Of a stretch of DNA of 64,000 bases, positions 1 to 8,900 are shown piece after piece (the stretch's first letter is position 1; the number at the start of each line of letters is the position of its first letter). The DNA comes from a virus. The stretch is taken from IMG/VR virus record IMGVR_UViG_3300030101_002520, positions 51,140 through 115,139 of that record; one strand, 5' to 3'. Under the pieces are notes generated by a model. That model ran no database searches. It saw only the letters and a list, made by a program, of their open reading frames with translations, and had not been told where the DNA came from. Position numbers and translations under genes: made by a program.

Positions 1-3000
1 ACATACTCTCCTGTTTTACTTAGGGTAATGAGTGATTCTAATATGGGTGATATGCAAAACATGCCTGTAATTAAAGTTCAAAGTAAAAAGAATACATTTG
101 CTAAAGAGTATTTACAACAATGGGCAAATCTAATAAAGGATGATTATACAATTATACAAACTAATAGTAAAGAACTAAGAGATGTTACATTATTTCCTGT
201 AAGGAATGTACATAAAGGGTATAATGATATAGAAGCTTCTGATATTGATTTTACAAATGGTAATTTAAATCCTAATCTTGCAGATCCTAATAAAGCTAGA
301 GGTTTTAAAATGGGTTTAGGTACGGCAGATGTATTAACAATAAGAAAGGTTGGAGAGCAAAAAGAGTTTGATGAAAGTTTAAAGTTGCATTTAGAAAAAG
401 TAGCAAGAAGTTTTAAACCTGATGGCAGTCAGTATACTATAGAAGAGGCATATAAATCTTTTGTTAGTACTAAAACTGATGATTCAAGTGAAAGCGCACC
501 AAAAAGAAATGCAGGAAGATTTATACTAGATGCTTTAGAAGCACAGTATAAAAGGTTTGAAAGTGAGCTAGAGGATTTAGGAGCTGATACTTTAGTTGAT
601 AATAGAATAAAAAAAGGTTTAGCAAAAACAGGAAATACAGAATTTAAAAATAATGCAAGATTATCTCAAGCATTATTATTTTTAGGTACAGATGAAAGAT
701 CAAATCTAAGACAAATATATTTTAATAACTGGTTGCAAACTACACGTATTAATGATGTATATCTACCTAATCAAAGCATGTCACTAAAAGATGCAGTAGA
801 TGCTATTAAGAGAGCTAAGATGCAAAATGCTGGTGGAGCAAATACAGAATCATATATATCTGCGCCTGAATTAGGTATAAATAAACCACTTCAAGAATTA
901 CATGTACTTATTGGTACTGATCCTTTAGTTAAGAAAAAGTATGATGTAGATGGTGAAGATCAAAAACCTGGAGAGCAAACAGATGGTCAAGGTTACATGA
1001 CTACTAAAACTTTTAGAGCAACATGGTTTGGTTTAGGTAAGCTTACTGAGAATCAGGCAGATATGTTAAATAAAATAGAAAATAATCAACCAATTACAGA
1101 AGAAGAATTTTTTGGTGCTGTAGAAGAAACAGAAGCAGGTTTAAGTAGTTTAGGTTATAAGGATTATAAATCTCAAATAAACTCTAAGAAGTATGTTTAT
1201 GGAGACGGTAGTTTGTACTTTAAACTATCTTATACAGTTTTAACACCTGCTTTGGATAGTTATGCTGATGGTACACCATTAGAAAGTAGGAGAAGGTTGT
1301 ATAATTTAAGAACTACTTTGGAAGCCAAAGAAAAAAGGGATGATGTGTTTATGATGTATATACCAGAGTCTGCTTCTAAAATGCGTAAGACAGATATACT
1401 TGATAGAGAGACAAGTGAATTATTATTTGATCAAGGTCTTACTATTGGTGAAAGACTTGAAGGTTCACAAGTTATAACAGATATGGGTAAAAAGCTTGAA
1501 GATGCTATAGAAATTGTTCCTGCTAAATATATGAGACTACAACAAATAACTCCATCAAATAAAATGGAAGTTGTTGATCCTAGACAAATACAAAATCTTA
1601 TTCTTAATGAGCAGAATGATGATCAAGATATTACTTATATGGGTGAATCCTTGAAAGTAAAAGATCTTAAAAAAATGTATCAATGGTCTATATCTAATAG
1701 AAAACAAATTAACTACTTTAATAGACATAGTTTAGTTTTTGATTTACAACATGGATTACAATACTTACAAGAAGCTATTGATGAGAATAAAGTAACACCA
1801 GATCTAGATGCATTTGTTGATTATGCACAAAACTCCTTACAAGCATCACAAGCATCTACATTATTATTAGAATACTTTTCTAAAGCTAAGAATGGAGAGT
1901 CTAGGTATGAATTAAATAATCCGGTTACAATACAAAAGTTTACGGAACTTATTATGAGTTTCTTTAGTAAGGGTGTAATTGCAGATAGGCAACCTGGTAA
2001 GGCTGTTGTGCTTGTATCTGATTATGGAATGGATGTGTATAAAAGGGTTGATGCAGTTGATAATAATGGTACTCCTATAGCATGGACAGTGATAACAACA
2101 GAGGGTTGGAAACAATCATCTGCTCAACAAAGAGGTGCGTTAGTAGTAGATCCTACAGTAAATCCAAATGGAGATGTAATAGGTTTATCTGAAGATCAAG
2201 TTTATGTTGATAGGCTAAGACATGATGTAGTTGAATATAAAAGAGATACTAATGGAAAGCTTATTAGAGAGGATGGGGAGTTAGTTTCTACTGGAGAAGT
2301 GTATACAGAGTTTATGTTACCTCCACACTTTAGAGAAGAGATGCAACTAAATCCTGGTGATCCTATACCAGATGTAATAGCTAAACAGTTTGCAGTGCGT
2401 ATACCATCTCAAGATAAACACTCTGCTATTAATTTAAAATTAGTTGATCACCTTCCTGTATTCTATGGGTCATCCGGTGTATTTGCAAGAGAGTTATTAG
2501 AGATAACAGGATCTGACTTTGATATTGATAAATTTTATGTACATCATAAAGAGTTTTATGAAAATGAAAATGGTGAACTTGTAGAATATGGTAAAGGCAG
2601 AACTGCAGAAGAAAGGTATCAAGAATATCTAATGGCATCAGAGAAGGATATGTCAAAATCAGGAACAAATATTTTCTATGCATACAAGAAGTGGAGAGAA
2701 AGAAAAAGAACAGCTGATAAAGAAAAATACACAGATGTACAAGAAAAAATAAATAAAGAGTTTAATGAGTTTATACTTACTAGTGAAACAGGATTATTAC
2801 TTAGTGGTCAAGATCCTAAAACATTAAAAGAAGCTTTTGCAAAAGAAAGAGGATATGATTATGATTCAAAAGCTGATGAGTTTTATTTATCTCCTAACGA
2901 AGAAATTGGTGTTGAAGAACCAAATAAACAAGCAGCACTATTAGGATCTTTAAAGATTTTAAATCTACCGGTTACTATAGAGCAGTATGAACAGTTTAGA

Positions 3001-5943
3001 GAAGAGAATAAGTTTGTAACAGAAAGTGGTGCTACACTATTTAGAGAACCTTATGCACAAGCATATAGTAATAATATATTAGATTTTAAAATGTTATTGT
3101 TGGGTAATGACTCTATGTCAAAAGCTCAAGGTGGACGTTTACATGCTATAAAGAATGAGCCTGCTGTAGATAAACCTTTTGTAAATATATGGAATAGTTG
3201 GAAAGATAAACTACCAAACTACTATGAAAACAATAGAGTAGACTTAAACTTTAGTGTAAATAATATTAATGGTCAAACTAAATATTATAAAGATAGTAAA
3301 GAAGGTGCAAGAAATATTGGAGCTGTAGTTCAACCTAATACATACTTAGGATGGCATAAAATATTTAAAACAAAACTAAGAGATGGTCAACCAAATGAGA
3401 GTGGTATATATATAGGTCCTCCAACACTTAATGGACATACTTATAAAGACTATAATATAAACTACTTTATTGATCCTAGTAATGGAAAACAGCTAAAGGA
3501 TGGTGAAAGAATTCAATATGCTATGTCTGCATTAGTTTCTATTATGGTTGATAATGGAAAAAATCCATATGCAGCAAAGTTAGGTTTGAATAAACAACTT
3601 GTTGTAATGGTTGCAAATGCAATTGCATTAGGTATTAATCTTGAGACAGCATTATTACTTGTTAATCAACCTATTGTTCAGGATGCATTTAAACAATCTA
3701 ATATAACAGGTACTAATGCAATCTCAACTCTTCGGTCAGCTTACAATGGATTTATAAAAGGTGAAAAACCATTAAATACTGTATCTATGGGTACAGAGGT
3801 TACAGATGAATTTTTGGAAGATTTAATACGTAAGGCTAAAAGACCTTTAGATAAAGGAACAAAAAGAAGTGTAGAGAAAGAAATGGCAGGTCTTAGAGAG
3901 TTTTTAAATCTTAGTTATATTACTCAAGCAAATAATAACCTAGGAGCTATAGCTGCATTAGCAGAAAGTATGGGTAGAGATCTAGATGCTGTTGCTAATA
4001 CTAATAAAAATTTAAATGATTTAGGTTTGTTTTTAGACAAAGAAGATTATTTAGATGCTAGAGTAATGGGTAATCCAATACCTTTTGAGTATAATTTTGT
4101 TAAAGGAATAACAAATATAAATAGTATACCTGGTGTTAACACTAACCTATTTAAACACTTTACAGATCTTAGTGTACCGTATTTATTAACTCCAGCAACT
4201 GAAGTTTTCATTGGATTAGAAAACTTTTTGACTAGAGGTCTTAAAGGTATGACTCCTAAAAGAACAGCTGATGCTACATCTAAAATTAGAAAAGATTTAT
4301 TAAGTTATTTGACAATAAAATCTTATATGCATAATCTTAATCTATTAGGTGAGTCTGGTCAAGAATCATTAGCTTCATTGAATAACGCATTGATATATAA
4401 TGAAATGGAGGGCTCTATAAGGATTGACAAAGAAATTGAAAAAGTAAGAGACTTTTTAAAAGCCACTGATCAAAAGAATGAGTTTATTAATTTATTTATT
4501 AGAAATGATAGAACTGGAACTAAAAAGAATAAGACTGGTATTAATAGAGTAAGGACGCAAAATCTTGTTAAACTTAGTAACAATAAAGCTAATAGAATTC
4601 AAACATCCCTTATATCATTATTAAAAGATAAAACAACTAGAGCTGCTGTAACACACTTGATACACTATGAAATGGTTAAGAATGGATTTCAACAAAAAGC
4701 AGGATCATTTTTACAAGTTATAGCACCTGCATTACCAGATATTCAAATGTATTTAGGAGAAGCTAAAAGAGTTAAAGATCTTTTGTCAACTAAGTTTAAA
4801 AATTTAGAAGAGGTAGATGAAGGATTTAAAAATACATTTGGTTTAACACTTGATGAAACATTACAAGATTTAAGTCAATGGTTTAGATCATCTAAAGATT
4901 CTTATTATATTCCACGAATTGGAAAGGGTGTACAATTTAATACATCAAAAGGAGTGAGATCACCAATGTATATAAAAGATAATAAATTTATTGTAGATTA
5001 CCATCAAGGTACAACTGAGATTACAAAGTATAAATCTAAAGATCCAAATGATAAAAGAATAAAAATACCAAAACTAGAAATAGATATTGAAAAGAAGTCA
5101 TATGAAATATTAACAGGAGCAGGTTTTAGACCAAGTGGGTTAGGGTTTATATTTCCACAAGTTACATCAGTTTCCCAAACTTTAGCAGATGGCACCTCAA
5201 CAGTAAAATATTATTATTTAAATAGATTATTTTCTCCATATACAAAAGGTAAGACAAATACTAATTTATATGCTGCTGAGAAAGTTTCTAATGCTTTAGT
5301 TGGTACAACAGCTGAATATATAGAGTTTGATTTATTAGGTAGTAAAGATCAGTGGAAAATGGGTTTCATGTTTAATATTGCAAAGATTAATGGTAAAACT
5401 CAGTTACAACCCACACTTAAAGAGATAGCACAAAAAGAAAGTATGAATCAAACTGATGGAGCACCAATTCCTCCAAGTGATTATGCAGATCAGTCTTATA
5501 CTATTCCAGCTAATGTTGAACCTAGGAATACTGTAAATGATACCAACATTAATAGTATAGAAGCAAACAATGATAAAATAGAATTTAAAAAAGATGATAA
5601 CGTTGTTGGCTCAACTGAAAATCAAGATCCTCAAACTATTATAAATGCTAATGTTATTGTGGATAAAAAGAAGGCAGCTCCAGCATCTGCATTTAGTAAA
5701 GCTGAAGGAGTGGGTGCAAAGTTTTCTAAAGATAAGTTAGGGCCACAAACAAAAAAAGATAATAATTATGTTGATGTAATTAGAGAGTGGTTTCAATCAA
5801 CACCTGTTGGAGAACTTAATAAAGCTGCAGAAGCTAATTTGCTTACTGGTGCTAGATTAAAAGACTTTGTAACATATTATGAAAAGAATAGAAATGTTAC
5901 TAACTTAGATGACTTCATGTATAGACTTAAAAACTGTAAATAA
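1..5943 (+). CDS. Virion RNA polymerase of crAss-like phage, 5' end outside window
   Basis: The reading frame is open from the first base and has no upstream stop, so the ATG at 28 is probably internal and the gene starts outside the window. From that ATG 1971 residues are visible. A DFDID motif at residues 830-834 sits in a RELLEITGSDFDID context. This matches the metal-binding catalytic loop of the crAss-like virion RNA polymerase (Cellulophaga phage phi14:2 gp66, about 2180 residues), a two-barrel polymerase related to eukaryotic RNA-silencing polymerases. In that family the protein is packaged in the particle and transcribes early genes after injection. The missing N-terminal part would be roughly 200 residues if the length is similar. 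The TAA stop overlaps the ATG of the next giant gene (TAATG), which suggests translational coupling. The family call rests on the motif, the size and the neighbours; no second catalytic motif was verified. Confidence 0.82.
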   Translation, partial: TYSPVLLRVMSDSNMGDMQNMPVIKVQSKKNTFAKEYLQQWANLIKDDYTIIQTNSKELRDVTLFPVRNVHKGYNDIEASDIDFTNGNLNPNLADPNKARGFKMGLGTADVLTIRKVGEQKEFDESLKLHLEKVARSFKPDGSQYTIEEAYKSFVSTKTDDSSESAPKRNAGRFILDALEAQYKRFESELEDLGADTLVDNRIKKGLAKTGNTEFKNNARLSQALLFLGTDERSNLRQIYFNNWLQTTRINDVYLPNQSMSLKDAVDAIKRAKMQNAGGANTESYISAPELGINKPLQELHVLIGTDPLVKKKYDVDGEDQKPGEQTDGQGYMTTKTFRATWFGLGKLTENQADMLNKIENNQPITEEEFFGAVEETEAGLSSLGYKDYKSQINSKKYVYGDGSLYFKLSYTVLTPALDSYADGTPLESRRRLYNLRTTLEAKEKRDDVFMMYIPESASKMRKTDILDRETSELLFDQGLTIGERLEGSQVITDMGKKLEDAIEIVPAKYMRLQQITPSNKMEVVDPRQIQNLILNEQNDDQDITYMGESLKVKDLKKMYQWSISNRKQINYFNRHSLVFDLQHGLQYLQEAIDENKVTPDLDAFVDYAQNSLQASQASTLLLEYFSKAKNGESRYELNNPVTIQKFTELIMSFFSKGVIADRQPGKAVVLVSDYGMDVYKRVDAVDNNGTPIAWTVITTEGWKQSSAQQRGALVVDPTVNPNGDVIGLSEDQVYVDRLRHDVVEYKRDTNGKLIREDGELVSTGEVYTEFMLPPHFREEMQLNPGDPIPDVIAKQFAVRIPSQDKHSAINLKLVDHLPVFYGSSGVFARELLEITGSDFDIDKFYVHHKEFYENENGELVEYGKGRTAEERYQEYLMASEKDMSKSGTNIFYAYKKWRERKRTADKEKYTDVQEKINKEFNEFILTSETGLLLSGQDPKTLKEAFAKERGYDYDSKADEFYLSPNEEIGVEEPNKQAALLGSLKILNLPVTIEQYEQFREENKFVTESGATLFREPYAQAYSNNILDFKMLLLGNDSMSKAQGGRLHAIKNEPAVDKPFVNIWNSWKDKLPNYYENNRVDLNFSVNNINGQTKYYKDSKEGARNIGAVVQPNTYLGWHKIFKTKLRDGQPNESGIYIGPPTLNGHTYKDYNINYFIDPSNGKQLKDGERIQYAMSALVSIMVDNGKNPYAAKLGLNKQLVVMVANAIALGINLETALLLVNQPIVQDAFKQSNITGTNAISTLRSAYNGFIKGEKPLNTVSMGTEVTDEFLEDLIRKAKRPLDKGTKRSVEKEMAGLREFLNLSYITQANNNLGAIAALAESMGRDLDAVANTNKNLNDLGLFLDKEDYLDARVMGNPIPFEYNFVKGITNINSIPGVNTNLFKHFTDLSVPYLLTPATEVFIGLENFLTRGLKGMTPKRTADATSKIRKDLLSYLTIKSYMHNLNLLGESGQESLASLNNALIYNEMEGSIRIDKEIEKVRDFLKATDQKNEFINLFIRNDRTGTKKNKTGINRVRTQNLVKLSNNKANRIQTSLISLLKDKTTRAAVTHLIHYEMVKNGFQQKAGSFLQVIAPALPDIQMYLGEAKRVKDLLSTKFKNLEEVDEGFKNTFGLTLDETLQDLSQWFRSSKDSYYIPRIGKGVQFNTSKGVRSPMYIKDNKFIVDYHQGTTEITKYKSKDPNDKRIKIPKLEIDIEKKSYEILTGAGFRPSGLGFIFPQVTSVSQTLADGTSTVKYYYLNRLFSPYTKGKTNTNLYAAEKVSNALVGTTAEYIEFDLLGSKDQWKMGFMFNIAKINGKTQLQPTLKEIAQKESMNQTDGAPIPPSDYADQSYTIPANVEPRNTVNDTNINSIEANNDKIEFKKDDNVVGSTENQDPQTIINANVIVDKKKAAPASAFSKAEGVGAKFSKDKLGPQTKKDNNYVDVIREWFQSTPVGELNKAAEANLLTGARLKDFVTYYEKNRNVTNLDDFMYRLKNCK

Positions 5944-8900
5944 TGGCAACTTGTTTTAATAGAAATTTACCTGCATATCAAACACTTTTAGAGAAGTATG
6001 ATTCTCCTATGTTTGTAGATGGAGTTATTAATGGATGGCAAAAAGTAAATAGATCTGAACTTATGCCTACTGTACTTGAAGCAGAAGATTTTTTAAAAGA
6101 TCAAAAAGAAGTTGGTGTTTTAGATAAACAAAATTTAAAACAATCTATTCTTACAAACTTGGGTGTAAAAGGTAAAGGGTTAATTAGCAGATTTGGTGAA
6201 TCATATTATATAAATAATACTAATAAAGAAGTAAGAGCAATTAAAGGTGATGTACAAACATTAGAAAGAAATAAGAATAGTGTAGAAAGATTATTAGATT
6301 GGTGGCAAGTAACACCAGAGGCTGTAACAATAACAAAGACAGACAATTCTTATAGGTTAGATATAAATGCTAATCTACTAAATATGCAAGATGTTATAAC
6401 AGAAACGTCAGATGTAACACATTTGCAAGATATACTTCAACATCTAACAAGATTATTTCCTGATGTACAAATTCAAGTGATGAGTGAAACTGATGCAAAA
6501 AGAATGTATAATTCATTACCTCAATTTACATCAGAGTTTCAAAAGCCCATAGATTTTAAAGATATAAAAAGTTTTTATGTAGATGGTCAAGCCATATTAG
6601 TTGAAGGTAGAGTAACATCAGAAACAGCAATAGAAGAAGTATTACATCCATTTGTTAATGCTTTATATGCAGATAAATCAGAGTTGTTTAGAAGATTAAA
6701 AACAGAATCAGAACGTTCTTTTCCTAAACTAGCTCAAGAGATAGCTGGTGCATATACAAAGACTAAAGGTTTTGATAATATAGATAGAGATAAAGAGTTG
6801 GTTACACAAGCAATGGCTAGACACTTTAAGAGAGAGTATGAGCAAAATCCTACAGAAAGTTTTAGATCTAAGATTAGAGAGTTTATGAGATGGCTGATGG
6901 ATGTATTTAGAGATCTTAGTAAGTGGGTTGTAGGTAAAGATTTAGTATTAGCACCGGGTATGATAGACAATGCTAATAACTTAACAAGTCTTTCTAAAAT
7001 TTTGAATACAGGTGATTTAAAATTTGGTCTTGATAGAGCTATAAGACAAGATAGGAAAGTTAGATTTAGTTTAACACCTAAATTTCAAAAGATATACAAT
7101 AAAGTAAAAGGTAAAGCCACTTCACAAAAACAAATTACTAGGCTTGATGATCTTTATAATGTAAGCATTAATAGTCAAAAGCCTATAGATGACTTTACTG
7201 TTTCTATGTCAAAAAAGAAAAATCATCCTCTAGTAATATTAAATAAAAAAACACACAAATACATTAGTGTAGAAAACATTAATGACCCCTTTACAAGTGT
7301 AACTACAAAGATAGGAGGTTTTAGTTCTAAAAGCTATTCTATTAAAAAGGGTGATACTATAGCAAGCATTGCTAAAAGTTTAGGAACAACTATAAAAAAG
7401 ATTAAAGAGTTAAATCCAATAGGTGATAATTTAAATACGCTTACTAAAGCAAATGGTCAACCTATAAAACAATTATATGTGCCACAAGAAGATTTTCAAA
7501 TCAATATGGATATTGGTAATGATTTTGATTCTATAGTAAGTGCTATTGTATTAGATGAAGGTATAGACAGTGTAGACTTAAAAGTTGTTAGTAAAGAAGT
7601 TGCAGAAGATTTTTATAAAAAGATGAAGAAAGATCTTGCAGTATTAACAAGAAATGGTGGAATACTAATACCACAAGTTGTAGTATCAGATAAGCTTAAT
7701 CAAATAGCTGGTACTATAGATCTTTTATTTATGGATGAGAATGGAGCTTTAGAGATTATAGATATTAAAACAAGCAAGGATAGTTTAAATGCTCTTGTCA
7801 ATGGTAAATTAAAATATGAAGAAACTTATTTTCCTGTTACCTATGGTAGTATTTTTTATGATCCTGCTAAGTCTCATGCAGATCAGCAAAAGTTTACTAA
7901 AGAGCAAATGCAAGCATTGCAGGTAAATTCTTATGCTCAGATATTAAGAAATCAAGACTATGATATTGATTCTACTTTTACCTATCATGTGCATACACCC
8001 ACAACAGGGAAAGGTATTAATCAAAAATATACACAGAAATTTGTTATTGAGGGTATTAGAACACAATCAGAGACTGCTGATGTGCTTATTGGTGATCCAG
8101 GTAATAATAACTTTGCTTCTGAAATGATGGTAAAAGATTTTTCAGATCCTACAGCAAATGATAAATTATTTACTTTAGATAAAAAAACAGGAGAGAATGA
8201 GATAGAGGTAGATGAGTCTGAGATAGATGCAATAGCAGAGAATGTAACTTCTAAGATGATGTCAACAGAATCTGTACTTGAACAAATAACAGATTTTAGA
8301 GTTGCAATGAGTACAAGAAAAGAAAACTATCAAAGAGTAAAAAATCAAATTGCTTTTTTTAAAGATGGTAAAGATGTTGTTCAAGAGATTGATAGAACGT
8401 TAGCAATTATAGATGCTGGTGTTGAAGATGGCAATGTAATTCCATTATTTGAAGAGATTGTAAAACAATCAATAAAAGAATTAGATGACTTTATTGAATA
8501 TGTTAACAACCCAGATAGCTATTTACTGGATGATAAATATATATCTAAAGTGTTAAACTATTCAAAAATGGTGAGCACATATGAAAGTTTATCAGAAGTA
8601 GAAAAAGCAAAAGGTTTAACAAAGGCACAACTACAATTACTAGAAGAGTTAAGGGGAAAAATATATACAATTAACGGTAAAAGAGATGGTTTAGGAAATA
8701 TAATAGAGGGTAAAGAAGGTTTGATTAATACTGCTATAGATAATTTTGCTAAACAATTTATAAAAGATAATTCTAAAAGAGATTTTACACAAGAAGATTT
8801 AGAGGACATATTAAGGTGGGGTTCAGATATGGGTATGATAGAGTATCAAACAGGCACACTTGCCACATCAAGTGATACTATTCTAGCTTTAATGGATAAA

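Noticed and set aside
1912-2683. Minus-strand frames of 60-90 codons inside the RNA polymerase gene
   Set aside because: They lie opposite a continuous long gene, have low-complexity Ile/His/Tyr-rich products and show no start spacing or domain; shadow frames of A/T-rich coding DNA.
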